Shown: positions 22,621 through 35,252, counted from the first letter of the stretch. The stretch is DNA of 64,000 bases from Hetaerina americana (GCA_022747635.1 JAKTNV010000003.1:101354454-101418453), one strand, 5' to 3'. Translations and numbers: made by a program. The notes: generated by a model not told the origin, from the letters alone.

Positions 22621-23916
22621 GAAAAAATCACATTTGTAATTATGGTAAAGGATGATTTTAAAAAATCACTGTTTTTCATTTTTCAGTGGTCTTCGATGTG
22701 TAACCACAGATGCCACCATTATTGTTGCCATATGACTTCTTTCTAACAGTTAGGGGGTGCAAAATGCAGCATTTGCAAAATACCCCACTCTAGGTGGCTT
22801 TTTGTGTATCGTGACTCTTTATCAGTCACAGCAAATATTTTCTATTCCAATGACGTTGTCTCATATCAGCCACTGTGCAGTGAAAATGTCTAGTATTGAT
22901 TTAATGACAATGATGACGCCTAGGATTTGAGACGCAAGTTGTGTATTATATCAAATAAGTGGATAGGACTAAGTACGATTTTCATGTTGTCAATTGAACT
23001 ATTTTCGCCTTTGGTGAATGATTTAGATAAAAGTGACCTGCAAGCATTTGTATGTATCTCGATCAATATATTTCACGATTAATAATGTGACTTAAGATAT
23101 TCGCCGAAAGTAATGATACCTACACCCTGAGCAGCTACGCCCGTCACTAAATTTCAGAAATTACTTCATTTTAAGTTTCAAACCACATATTGTGAACCAA
23201 TGTGGCATCTGAAATAATAATTATTATAAATTTCGGTTGCAAGGGACGTTGGAAAAGGCGAGCAAGGTTGCATACAGATTTTGAGCGTACTGAACGTATG
23301 CGTTCAGAGTGGCTTTCGTGAGCACCAGCACTCGCCGTTCACCTGTTTTTCGTCCCTGAACATGTCAATCGAGTTATCTCTGTTTGACTTCTGAGACAAT
23401 TGCTAATTATGTCGCTTCCCAGAATAATATTTTACCTGTACTGCAAGTCTGTATTTATCATTTTGTGATGAATTAATTGCGTAATTTACTTCATCAGGCA
23501 ATTGCCAGTTTTAAACTTTCCCGAAAAGAATATAAATTTATATGATTCCTCAAAATTGTGCTCAGCTTCGTCCAAATGTTAATAATACCTTTGGTTAATA
23601 TAATATGTTTCATGAAATTTATTTCTTGCATAATATCATAAATGAAATGATAATTTTGGGCCATTCGTGTATGGTTTGCCACCTTAATTTTATTCTTTTC
23701 CGAAATTACTTTTACATTATTTTCTAAGCTCTAATTAGCATCCAGTAATATTAATCAGTTATTCTCAATAGACTAACGGTTTTATTAATACCAGTACGAA
23801 TAATCCACAGCGGTATTTTTTAAATATCAGCGGACCAAGCAGCTATTTGTCGTCTTATTAGGGATATTAAAACCGCCTCCAAATTTATTAAAAAAATGAG
23901 ATGCATTTATGGTGGT

Positions 23917-24160
23917 TATAACGCGAACCCTAAGGTCATTTGGACCCTTTTGTTATAGCTGTAATAAGGGAAGGGCGGGAATTTAAAGTGAGGGGGAGAG
24001 TCAGTAGCCAACGCCCATCGAAAGGTACCGTAGTTTAACATCCCGTCGGACGGTCGCTTCACAGCGTTTGGAAGTGCTCCACAAGCTACTCGGCGATCTA
24101 TTCTAAACACTGCAGACATCAATGCTTGCTATCTATCTCCAGGAGTCGAATCCGACCTAT
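23917..24160 (-). repeat. tRNA-derived SINE, family B, degraded copy
   Basis: Shares CCTAAGGTCATTTG, TAGTTTAACATCCCGTCGGACGG-like and GGAAGTGCTCCACAAG blocks with the 21.3 kb copy. The head (near 24140-24160, GTCGAATCC on +) is diverged. Confidence 0.6.
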
Positions 24161-24359
24161 TGCCGCCGAGAGAGCCCAATGGCCAATGCAAAAACCTAAT
24201 CCGGGTGCGGTTTTTATGGTCTAGATGCAAATGCGATGCGAGGAGATTAAAGAGTGGAGAGGAGGCAGTCTGCTGCGTTGAAGTTCGTTTTGTACGCACC
24301 TTCCAATTCCGTCGCCTCGTCCCTTTTTCCGCTCTGGGTTGGCATCCTAACACCTCTGA

Positions 24360-24560
24360 ACACTTCTAATCCCCCCTCTTCCCCCTCCTCCTCCCTCCTT
24401 CCCTCCTACTCCCCCTCCCCTCCTCAGGGACCCCTTCCCCCCCGCCAAAACTCCTCTACCAAGCGGGCTGCGGCGTCCCCTTCGTGGGGGAAGAGGGGGG
24501 GGGGTGCTCATCCACGTAGCACCCTCGCTCCCCCCAGCGCCAACCCATCTCTCGAATGTG
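24360..24560. other. CT-rich / GC-rich low-complexity patch
   Basis: A strongly strand-asymmetric run of C and T (C/T-rich on +) with a short G run near 24495. No gene is seen; possible regulatory or triplex-forming DNA. Confidence 0.4.
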
Positions 24561-26869
24561 AACTTCGTTTTGGTTTCAGTTAACGACCTTCCGAGTGATC
24601 TCTCAGCATTGCTATTGAAATTTTTGGAAAATTTTCCATGATCATCGAATGTTAGGTGTAATTCTTCTATGCACATCTCAATGCCATAGTTTGTAAATAC
24701 AGGTCCTCCCTAGTTTTACCTGCTTCAGAATTTGCTAGCAGTTCTTTCTTTCAAAGGTTCAAGCAGTGCTTTTATTTTTTGCGTAAGAAGTGCTCTATTG
24801 CAATATGCATTCAACTATAGACCGGTGATCTGAATTTCCCAATTTTAATGATAGCTTTCCTCATCTTGTACCTTCGCCAATAATAAGACGGCATACGTAA
24901 GGGTAGACCTCTTCCTATAAATCTATTTATGAGATTTTCGTATTTCGTCAGCGACAGGGAAATCCCGGGAAAAGTCGAGGGAATCACCGGGAAAATCAAG
25001 TTTAAATGTCGATTAAATGCTGGTATTTGTTTCCTACGCATGTAAAAATTATTTTAAATGCATTTAAAAGAATTTTTATTATTGTGGACAAATGAATACT
25101 TGCAAAAACAGCGATTTTTACGGGAGAAACACTATCACACAGTTGAAATTCATGCTCTAGATGAAAGTTATATTAACTAATTTATCTAGTGGAATTTTCT
25201 TTTGAATATCATTTTTTTCATTAGAATTCTAAATTTTCATTCGCATATTTTTCTTTCAACATTAATTTGTCCTTAGTTCAAGTTGTAGCTGAACGAAGTT
25301 TCTCTTTTGAGGTGGTTTAAATTTTGTCCGGTATTTCATCTCCAGGTTCGTTCGTTATTTTTGCCATAACCCTTCGGAATAATCATCGAGCCAGGCGTGT
25401 CCAGCTCAGCCAACAATATAAAAAGATTGTTAATTTCGCCGTGCGTATAATTAAAGCCTTTTTTGCTATTTTCCGATGTATAATGCATAGTGTACTCATT
25501 AATAACCATATTTTTTGCAAAATATTCCTTGGTGAATTGTGAAGTCAGGAAAGTTCTTGGGCAAAAACCCGAAAAAGTCAAGAAAATATGCATTTTTCTG
25601 GGCACGTTTTTAAGTAAAACGATGTTTGACAGTATACATAGGTAACGGATAAGCGCGCCCCGGCTGACTCGGATGTGTGCGAGTTTGGTAATGTATGTTG
25701 CGATGCCATAGCATGCAATTTTAGGAGTTTATTCGCCGCGCGGTATGGCTTGAATTGTCACACAAGTGTTTAAGGTTTTTAATGAACCACAAAAACACTG
25801 AGCGTTAGTTCAGAGTCCATATCGTCGAACTATCCTTGTCTTGAACACTACCGCGGCACACGAAGACATGTAAGTCACTTTTGTAATTCAATGATAATTC
25901 TGATTTTGTGGCATGGCAAACTCACCAAGGAGTGTCACACACCCTTTTGATGACTTGAGGAATATTATAACGTTGTGCATTCTTTTAAATAAATCAACGT
26001 ATGTGCATAATTTTAATGTATACTGCCTCTCTTCTTGATAAGAATACGTTAAAATAATACATGGCAATCAATTGATTTATCAGTTCAATAAACTAAATAT
26101 GCCGCTTACACAAACGTGCAGGCTCAACTTATGTTTTGCAAGCGTTTTACAAGACATGGGTCTAACTTCCCCGTTTGTAGATTTTTTTTGGATAAACATT
26201 ATGGCTATGCTTTTCTTGTACAAGAAATGGTGTTCTACTCATTACTCTGGGAAGTTTTTCTAACAATGTGATGTTTAATGTCGCTTAAAATCCACCTGTG
26301 TAGAATCCTAACATTTCCTCACTTTGTGGATGGTTATGCGACTTGGGTGCATGGATGCCGTGGAACTGGAGTTCCTGGAGCTGTGTGGAGGAGGACGGGG
26401 GTCTAAAAATGGATCGCAGATCAGCGCCCACAATCGGACTTCGGAAACAAGTGCTCTCAGTCATAGTATATGCGAGTCGCGGCTTGCCCCTATTTCCTAT
26501 AGACGCATAGGACGCTGTGCGTGTGCGAAGTTACTGTGTTCGTAGGAGAAGTAATTGATGCATTAGTATGTGTTGCGGAACATTTTGGGTGTTTACATTT
26601 GGGCGCAAGATCCAGGTGAACGGAATATCGCCGCTATTTTGTGCGCGTATTTGACGCTCTTCGGCTGAAGAAGCTAAGAAAAGTGTTTTATGTTCAACAG
26701 CATTGGAATTTTTATGATGTGAGTGAAAGCGTGAAATTTTTATAAGTGAACGAGATATTTTGGCGCACGCATTTTTTGTTGCAGCGAATGCAAATCCTAG
26801 CTCCACTTTCCACACAACTTTCCACCCTAGTCCCTCTTGTTACTGGCAGTTTCACAGTTTATTTATGTA

Positions 26870-28200
26870 CCCTGCAAGCCTCCGCTAGGCTGTGTGGCAT
26901 GGGGTGAATACACACCAGACTAATTTTTACCCGTACTTGACACTGCCGCGGTCGGACAATGTTATTCTGATCCCTTATCGTTCGTGGAAAAAAGTGAAAT
27001 CTCTAAATCTATCTGTTCTACATTTAATCTCTCCGATTTTACTAGCATGATCTCTCCTACCGTAGTACGATGGGGGTAATAATGCATTTTCAACGTATCA
27101 CTGCTAAAGTGATTTCTTTCCTATGTATGCAAGAGTTTCAATCTGTAATTCGGCCTTCGCTCCTTTGAGTTATCCCCAGTCTAGCTGCTAATATTTTGGA
27201 TACTCTACTAAGTTTATCATAGCAACGTTTTACAAATCTAGCTCCTCTACTCTGCACGCGATCCAATTCGGCAATCAATCCAACTTCGTGAAGATCCCAT
27301 TTCCTTGCAGCATATTCTAAATGAGGCCTAACTGGTGAAAGAGAACATTTTTCTTTGACATTTTCATCACATTTACCAAGTACTCGTCTAATGAATCCTA
27401 ATTTTTTGTTATCTTGTCCACATATTCCCCGTATGTGTTTCACTCAGAAGAGATCGAGAGTGAGTGAGGTTAACGCCTAAGTATTTAATCGAGTCTGCAC
27501 TTTCCAGTTTGGTGTTCCCGATGCAGTAGGCGCTCGGGAGGGAATTGCTCTTTTTCCAAAAGTTATCACTACGCACTTTTTTAAGTTTTAATTCTAATTG
27601 CCAAGTGTCGCACCAGCGTTGTATAGCAGTAGGGTCATCTAATAAAGCTGCTGTGTCCTCAGGGTCACGGATATCACGGTAAACCACTGCATAATCGCAA
27701 AATAAACGTATCAGTTTCAGGTTCAACTTAGTGGAATTCCTTCATCATGAGGGCAAAAAGAAACTTAACACCTCCACAATAAAGATTTTATATTTTACGA
27801 CAATGCTTGATGATGGATGCATGATGATGGATGATGAAACCGTGGTCGTGAAATATTAAATCTTTATTATGGAAGTGTTTAGTTTCTTTTTACCCTCAAA
27901 ATAAACGTATCTTACTAGTGACAACGGAGTCAATGTCGTTAACGTAAAGTAGGAATAAAAGAGGTCCGATAGCACTTTCCTGGGGAACACCTGAAGTAAC
28001 TTCTACTTCATTTGAGCTAACTCCAACTGTGAGTACTCATTGTACCCGACCATTCAAAAAGTTTAATCCAACCCAGGAAATTTTTATCAATGTCATATGC
28101 TTCTAGCTTTGCTAGTAGTTTACTATGAGGTACTTAGTCGAAGGCTTTCTTATAATCTAGAGAAATCGCGTCCACTTGAACGTCACGTCCAGTGTGCGGT
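26870..28200 (-). pseudogene. CR1-like LINE, decayed copy interrupted by a fold-back insertion
   Basis: Minus-strand reverse-transcriptase pieces in order: DAISLDYKKAFD (about 28175-28140), EVTSGVPQ, GPLLFLLYVNDID (about 28000-27945), then DYAVVYRDIRDPEDTAALLD (about 27696-27640), IKYLGVNLTHS, KKLGFIRRVLG, VRPHLEYAARKWD and LDRVQSRGARFVKRCYDKL down to about 27170. The 3' tail (26880-27000) carries CCTGCAAGCC and CACACCAGACTA blocks shared with copies at 3905, 38262 and 39915. The catalytic motif is mutated (CDYA for YADDA). Several frames are broken. A 184-bp element sits inside it at 27713-27896. Confidence 0.8.
27698..27911. mobile_element. fold-back element inserted in the LINE, with 15-bp target-site duplication
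   Basis: The direct repeat CAAAATAAACGTATC at 27698-27712 and 27897-27911 brackets 184 bp that interrupt the LINE frame at the ILRLF/CDYA position. The insert is palindromic: GAGGGCAAAAAGAAACTTAA on the left against AGTTTCTTTTTACCCTC on the right, with AATAAAGATTT repeats inside each arm. An extra 37 bp lies outside the left arm. It contains TGATGATG boxes and GAAA-CCGTGG-TC (27836-27847). The 15-bp duplication suggests target-primed retroposition rather than DNA-transposon insertion. Confidence 0.75.
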
Positions 28201-28853
28201 TTTCGAGCTCGAGCTTTTCTACGTCTACTTCCTAAATGACGTAAAATGTTTTTGTGCATAAAACATTAGTGCCGCAGCACCCAACTACGTTCATGATGTG
28301 CTCCATTGATTGATGTTTATTGATGTTATTGGGATTTTATTAGGTCGTAAAGTTTGAGACAACACAGTTATTAACTATCATACTATTTAAAGAAAAACAT
28401 TTCTAACCGGCTCACATTTAACTATCCTAGATGACCTACATTTTGTAAAGTCTTCGTCCTGTTTATTTGAGATGAATCCTCATGGTTTTATTATTTAACC
28501 ATAATTTTATTTTGTAGATTATTTCGCCACATATCAATGATGCTTTTATTATGAAGTGAAAATTAAAATAATTATCAAAATTATCAGGTTTGCATTGTCA
28601 GTAATTTTGCATTTCATACAAATATCAGTAATCTGCTGGCGTTAAATTTTCAATCGAATATTCTGTTCTCATAGTATTTTTTTAAAACTCTGTATTTTCT
28701 TCTTCCTCATGGTTTCGCGTGAGAAAACTAGTTTTACCACTTTCCAAAAGCATCGAAGCATGTGTTTAAATAAATAACTAGTGTCTTAATTTCAATTAGT
28801 TTTATTATATACTTATAATTGAAATAATTGCCGTTTTCTTTATCTCCTATCAG
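28201..28853 (+). other. end of intron 1, AT-rich, with splice acceptor
   Basis: AT-rich with no repeat recognised. It ends in the pyrimidine tract and CAG at 28851-28853. The upstream TTG that opens the long frame at 28828 lies in the intron and is not a start codon. Confidence 0.6.
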
Positions 28854-31800
28854 CGATCAAGAAAAATCACCTGTCGAAGCCTCCACTTCTCATCACGAAG
28901 AATCAAAACGACCTCCCACCGGGATAAAGCAAGTCTCCGAAGCCCCTTGCCCTCCTCCTAGGAGGAAGTGCTCACACAAACTACAGACTCAGCTCTCCGG
29001 AGAGGGTCCATCGATGTCTTCTCTAGAGGAAGTCACCACCACTGAGGAGGCAGTCGCAGCGTCTTCTTCTCCGGAGCCAACATCTTCTTCCGCTTCTTCC
29101 TCCCTTATGCCTCGTCATGAGCGACATCATTCAGACGTCGCCGGTGGTTCCGAGCAGTACAAGAAGAACAATGGCGACCCCCATAAACCGCTAGGGAAGC
29201 CCACTCACGTTCGGTCAACTTCGGCTACTGCCAGCGTAGGCACGGAAACCGAAGATTCATTTCCTAGTTCTGGTCGTTCTCTTACCACCGTTCCAGAGCA
29301 GGGCGCGGCGAAGGTGGAAGATCCGGACGACCTAGTCCCTCTAACACTTCCGAGAGCGGAGTCGAGGTCTATCGTTGGGTCCTATGCGAGGAGGTGTATA
29401 CCATTCCGTTCAGCGTCCTTCTCCCAAGTAGATCTGAGACCCGACGGGCGATGTTACGTGAAAGCCAGTGCTTTGTCCCAACAGTCTCCTCCCGCAGCCG
29501 CGTTGCATATCAAAAGCAGCAGTGTTGGAGCTCCGTATTCGTCTTCCGAGTTTCGCCATAAGCTGCAGGAAATGGGGAAAGTGTCAGAGGAAAGTGTCGG
29601 TTCGGGTGACAAGGAGCAGTCATGTGTTGTGCCTAAAGAAGTGCTACATGAGGTTCCTGAAAACGGAGATCCTGAGAAGTCCTCCGTTACTTCCTCAGGA
29701 CAGTGCATCGGTGATACAGCTTCGTTGCAGGATTTAATTGATCGTGAAACAGTGAAGGATAGTCGCACACCTAAGGATGTATCCTTAGCGGAAAGTGGTC
29801 CAGATCCATCCATACAGCTTCAGGAGAAAGGTGATTTGCCGAGCGATACAGGCGTAACATGTGAAAGTGCTTCTAGTGTAACAGGTGATCAGTCGATGGT
29901 GGATGGTGCTTTGTACTGGACAAGCACAGTTGTAGTTCCTAATGGTGGTAGGAAAGTTGAAGATGTTAGTATTAATACACAGCCTTCTGATAAAACCTAC
30001 GGAAACGGTGATAATATCGTGAGGCGAGTTGGGGGGAGTTCAGAATCCACGTTTATTCGTTCACATTCTGCCGATAATCCCACTTACGGGGGCTCACCAC
30101 CTGCAGTACCGGCACTCGTTCCTTTAGGAGCGAGAAGTACTTGGGAAGTAAGGGCTGCGGGTAGGAGGCCTAGGAAACCTAGACCCCTAGGTGTTATTCG
30201 CTTGGATGAGGAGTCCGAAGAAGATGAGGAATTGGTTGCTAATGCTGGAAATCGCCTCGGATTAACAATCTTAAAAGATGGCAACACTCCATTTGATCTT
30301 TCTCGTGGTGTGAGAAACAACCAGCTCCTAGTGAGCTCAAAATCATTGGACACACCTTACGCTAGGGATGCTGTCGTGGTTCCTTCGTCACAGAAGTCGG
30401 GTACTCAGTCGGAACTATCTGAAGAGGGAAAATATTGTGAGACAGAGAACACCGAGTTGCATCCTCTCGGAATGGAGGGAGTAGATGATAAGTGTATGCT
30501 TGTATTGTGTGGCGAAGGGCCCCACGCGAGTGGTAATAGCAAAGAGTCCCACAAGGGTGAAGAGGGTCTCAATTCGGATGATAAAATCACTACTGTTGGT
30601 GTAAGTGAAGCTGCAGGAGACCAAAAAGATTTTTTCGATGCGGATGATGGACATTGTAATATAGTAGAAAAAACGGGTGCTGAATGTGGAGTTACTATTT
30701 GTTATGGGGATAAAGCCAAAGACTTGAGTGAAGGCGAGCGTTTAGGTTTAGAAAATGAGAAAACGTCCTTGGAAGAAGTGACAGAAACAATCAAAGACGA
30801 TGTTGAGGCTGATGAATGTTTGACAAGCAAAGACGAAACACTGCAGCCATCAGGAAGTGAAGAAGGTGGTCTCTGTGGAGTGAATTATAATGCTACGGTT
30901 TATTCGAGTAGCGTGTGTCAATCCCATGATAACGAAAATGCAGACAAGACAGACAAGACAATGCAGAAAGAAATCGGCTCAGTAGAAACTAAAGAGCGTA
31001 ATAAGAGGATGGAAAATGATGCGTGGGCTGAAGATGAGTCGGAAATTAACAGAGATATGGGCGGAAACGTGAAAACCGCCGAAATTCCGGGCTCAAACAA
31101 AGATAGGGAATCTCCCAGTAAGCCACTCGGACTAGAAGATACAAATGTGAGCGATAGTGAGGAGCCGGTATCACCATCAGATCCTCTTGATGCCGGTGAT
31201 AGTCCGAGTAGTCCCAGTGCTCAATCCAAAGGAGGGGAAGTGTTTGGCGGTGAGGTCGTTAAGAAGAGGACGCGGGGCAAGAGGAAAAGTAGGAGGAGAG
31301 AAGAGGAACAGAAAGAAGTCGGGCAGGTGGTGATGCCTGCATCTGTCCCTCATCGCAAAACGAGCGTGTATGCCTTCTGCGACGACGGATTGAAGGGAAA
31401 GGCAGACGTCTCACAGGCCAGGGCCGCAAATGGACCTGGAGTTGAAACAATGTCCGTGGAGGCTGAATCTCAGACCCTTGGCACCGATGTTGCCGGTTCC
31501 CCTCCGGTTTCAAGTGGAAGTCCGGACATAACGAAATCGGAGATGGACAAGACTTCGTCAGAAGCGAGATTGACCTTATCGTCTGATTTCAGAGGTCCGG
31601 CACAAGAACCGTCTTCGGGAGAGCGGAAGATATCCAATGAAACTGCGGGAAACATTGCGTGTGCCGTGATACAAGTGACGAGTAGCTCCCAGTGTGATCC
31701 AGCGCGCAGTAGTGCTTCTCCGGTTCAAGGAATACTGGCCGCCGATTACGCTGGCGACTATTCCACTCGCAACGCTTCACCTTGTCCTACTTCCCCTCTT

Positions 31801-32592
31801 GATAGTGGGTTTATGTCAGATGTCGAAAAGAATCCCGGCCTCTATTCCCTGGACGGTCGTAGCCCTATGACTCCAAGGAGATACTCCAAGAGACCTTTAA
31901 GGGGACCTTATGCGCAGATGTTGGAGGCGGAGATGAAACGTCCAGAGGCCTTTCCGAAACTGCAACTCCGCGACGACCTAAAATTCCTTGAAGACTTAGC
32001 CCCGCGAAGCGGGCAGACTACAGCGCCAGTGCTGGACGCGAGGAGAACTGGCAGAGTGGGCGTGGGCCACTCACTGGATGATTCGGCCCTGAGAAATTCC
32101 ACTTCGTCTTCCTCGAGCTCATCCTCCACATCATCGTCATCGTCTTCAGTTAACCCGGCGAAAGTGCCTCCGAAGCGAAAGGTCAGCGCCCACATCCCTT
32201 ACAGCGGTGAACATCTGACCCCTTCGTCGGCCGGTATCTCCTCCACTCTTTCGACCCAATCCCCGCTGGTGTGTCACCAGAGGACGACCTCCAGTCCCTC
32301 AAAGCTTGAGGGCATCTCCTCCCTGGCCTCGTCCCCCGCCCTGTCGTCTCTTAAGCCCAGGAAGAGCACCGTGCCCTCGGGGACGAAATCCGAGTCCATC
32401 CGCGGTGCTCCGTCGCCCCCTCCGCCGGCGGAGGGGCAGCCGTCGCGAGTGGTGTCTCAAGGGAAAAAGGTTCACGGCACCCGGATTCCGCCGCAGGTCC
32501 CGGACGGCTCCGGATCGGGGGGCAGAACGGACATCCTCACCAGGCTGCTGACGGATCAGATGCAGAGTGGCGGCGACGGCTCTTCGGGAAAG
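28854..32592 (+). CDS. giant coding exon 2 of a Ser/acid-rich, probably disordered protein
   Basis: A single open exon of about 3.7 kb encodes residues 60 to about 1306 when joined to the exon at 11825. Features by residue: Ser/Pro-rich start with PPRRKCSHKLQTQL (about 90-104); SYARRCIPFRSASFSQVDLR (about 244-263), the most conserved-looking motif; PRKPRPLGVIRLDEESEEDE (about 500-519); a long acidic middle; a basic patch KKRTRGKRKSRRR (about 862-874); CPTSPLDSGFMSDVEKNPG (about 1037-1055) followed by SPMTPRRYSKRPLRGPYAQM; and a Ser run (about 1142-1158). No globular or membrane domain, signal peptide or catalytic motif is recognised. A donor AAG/GTCAGT at 32592/32593 closes the exon in phase 0. 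If unused, the frame stops at 32661 after 22 more residues. It reads like a cytoplasmic scaffold or the disordered part of a larger signalling protein, but no function is claimed. Confidence 0.7.
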
Positions 32593-34839
32593 GTCAGTAT
32601 TGACGCTTTCTATGATTCATTCCGCGACATGATATCTTCACTTCGAATCAATTTCGAATAATAGTCGTTTTACTAACCATGCAATGGTTTCTGTGTTCGC
32701 ATTGGCTCATAGGATGTCCATTTTTGGAGTAGCGTTATTGTACGCCCATCCTGTTTGAGCATTGATACCCATTACCCCGGCGGCAGGAGGCTTTCCAGTC
32801 GCTGTTAACCTCTTCAGCTGGAGTGCATTCTTGAGAATGCATTTTGTCATCTTGTATGAAGATTTTAAAGTTGGCCGTGATTAGCGCGTAGCCCTGTGAC
32901 AAGCCATAATCATCAATTTCCGAATCATAAATACCAATACATTTGTGTTCATGATTCATTGTGTTTGATGTATTAAAAGTGACGATTGTTTTTTCGATAT
33001 TGTAAGAACAGTAGAGATTCTGAGTGCAAAATATATTTTTTTAAAGTTGACTCTCTACTCTTGATTCGTGTACTCTTACAAAGCGGTAATCATTTAAGAC
33101 CCCTTTATGCATTGGGGTATTTAAGGATAAACAGAAGCGAAGCGAGGATTTTGAGGCTTTAAATTTGTCTTAAAATGGGTTCAGTGTACTTTAATGGAAA
33201 GGGGGAAAGACGTCTTCGACTATGACGATGGTGCAGCAGGTATTCTCTTAAACGCACTTCTGTTTCATCTTCGTTGTGGTCACAAATCGCAGCAGCTACC
33301 CTACTTTCGTCTGTTGTCTTTGTTTCATTTTCTTTCACTTTTATACTTGCATCTTTGGACGTGAGAACATACTCGATAACGCGGAAATTATTTACGGAAT
33401 TTGAAACAATCGCCAGAAAATTAAACCTTCTTGACCTCAAAGTGTATTTGGTGGAAGTTTGCTGTTAAATGATGTACATTTTTATATGTTGGTTTGCCGT
33501 AAGTGTTAATAGCCTCAGGGACTAACCACCGCTGCATTTCTAAGACTCAACCAGCACTTCACCAGGTGGCACCTTATGCTACAATGTGCTAAAATTCCTC
33601 GACGTGGCACAGTTATAATTGAGCTTACCGTGCTCTAAATGAAATATCTATTTGAGTATAAAAAAATCTTATAAACATACTGAAATCCCTACCAAAAAAA
33701 AGGAAAATCAGAGTAACGACTAACTCGCCGATTGTCACTTTTCGTGTGATATGTAATCCAAACATATGACCTGTCAACAAAGGACTGGCTATACCTTCGA
33801 CTTGGGACTTCATTCTAGGAACCTTGATATCCAACACGAAAGCAATGAATGTGGAAACACGCATTCCATTCCGTGCCTCGGAGAATAAACCTTTTTCCAA
33901 ATGTCTAAGGTGGAAATGGGAAAATGAAATATGCGAGTCCTAAAGTATTTAAAAATCACTGCTTAAACACATGATTAGTTAATTGAAGAAAATTTTGACC
34001 TAATGCAGCGGTGGGTTTTGGGCCCCCTTAAAAGAGGGCCCTTAAATTTACACTTTCACTACCTTAAGCTACCACTGGAAGTTCTGTTATAAATTTTCAA
34101 TATTTCCAACATCGTGTGAACAATCATGTATGTGACTTTACGTCTCACTATTTTGGTCTCACGCTGGGCACATTAGATTTTATTCTACGTGGAGATAATT
34201 TTTTGCGTGATTTTAAATAGTTGGATACTTGAGTGTAAATATTTTGTTATTTCAGTCATGATGGTACTGGTGACAAAAATAATTAGCATTGACTTCCTGA
34301 ACAATGTGTACATATTAATTGATATTCTGTGGTTCGGACGTTTATTTTCAATAGTTAATTGTGAAATGTCTTTCTAAAAATTCGTGATTGGGGATGCCAT
34401 TTTGTGTAGAATTACCCTCACTCATAACTTGCTATGATCAGTTTAAAAGATTAATTGCAAAATGATTTCTCCTTCGGATTGACTTAATTTCTAAACACTT
34501 GTGAATATAGCTTTGTATAGGAAAACGCGTTAGGTTACTATTAAAATGTTTTAATTTTACGGAGAGAACTATTATTCTTGAATTCCAGTCAGCGATTAAG
34601 TTGTCTTCGGAAAGAAAATGTGACACGAGCTGTCTGAGGCTTGGAACTCGGAAAGGATCGTACCGAAGAACGGAATTTGATCAAAATATCACATGATCCT
34701 GAGATGTGCTTCGACGTAGGTGTCTTCCCGTGTTCCAAGTGAGAATGACACTTGCCATTCCTGTCATCTGGCTGACCAAAACACCAATCTAGGAGCCCTC
34801 TCCGTAAAACTTACTTTATCGGCTTTAGGATTTGCCGAC
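32593..34839 (+). other. putative intron or downstream DNA of the host gene
   Basis: If the donor at 32593 is used, an intron begins here; no following exon was recognised before the end of the window. Otherwise 32662 onward is 3' UTR, but no AATAAA-type signal is convincingly placed within a few hundred bases. The sequence is AT-rich with only short open frames. Confidence 0.4.
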
Positions 34840-35035
34840 CCGATGAACCGGGTAGCTAACTCGTCCGCCGACGAACCTTAAGGTTGTGGTTTGAGTCCCG
34901 ACTTGGGCATGGGTTTTTATGGATTCCGGTGGTTCGACCCCTAGAGAAGCTTATGACAAGCCAAAAGAGGCTTTAATGGGATCTCAGGGACACAGGAGCT
35001 ACCGCCATCCGGAGACATCCGGAAGAAAAAAATTA
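34840..35035 (+). repeat. tRNA-derived SINE, family C
   Basis: A-box-like GGTAGCTAACTCGTCC at about 34850 and B-box GTGGTTTGAGTCCCGA at about 34887. The body follows with GGTTCGACCCCTAGAG, TGACAAGCCAAAAGAGG and CATCCGGAGACATCCGG. A partial copy is at 51228-51330. Confidence 0.65.
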
Positions 35036-35235
35036 AATCGCTCCACCACTTGTTGCTTTGCCTCGTTTGTGGAGTGAATTCTTTTCAGTCACTCATGGAT
35101 TTCTTAACCGCGTTCCCGTGTGTTTCTGTGTGGCGTGCGAACATTCATTTTTGGCTGAAACATTTTTATTAATTTCGTCTGTGCACCCAAAAGTAGTATT
35201 ATGTAATTTAGTTTCTGCGGCTACCATCAACTGTA

Positions 35236-35252
35236 TAACCTGGGGGGGGGGG
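35236..35252. repeat. poly-G run
   Basis: About ten consecutive G at 35242-35251; a likely spot for sequencing length errors. Confidence 0.8.

Larger units (their letters stand above)
12004..28853 (+). other. intron 1 of the host gene (about 16.85 kb)
   Basis: Bounded by the donor GTGAGT at 12004 and a pyrimidine-rich acceptor (CTTTATCTCCTATCAG) ending at 28853; it is a phase 2 intron. It holds the repeats listed separately: SINEs, a mariner relic, two fold-back repeats, (ATT)n, two GC-rich patches and a CR1-like LINE. The intervals 12.57-14.3, 16.1-18.2, 18.96-20.8 and 24.6-26.8 kb contain no feature I can support. Alternative first exons could lie in the GC-rich patches at 22.0-22.6 or 24.36-24.56 kb, but this is not shown. 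Confidence 0.55.

Noticed and set aside
28828..28853. Start of the long frame at a TTG codon (28828)
   Set aside because: The sequence there is a pyrimidine tract and splice acceptor. The exon starts at 28854 and joins exon 1 in phase.
33159..33468. Overlapping 93-codon minus and 64-codon plus frames after the giant exon as a further exon
   Set aside because: No convincing acceptor/donor pair with matching phase 0 and no similarity in composition to the host protein.
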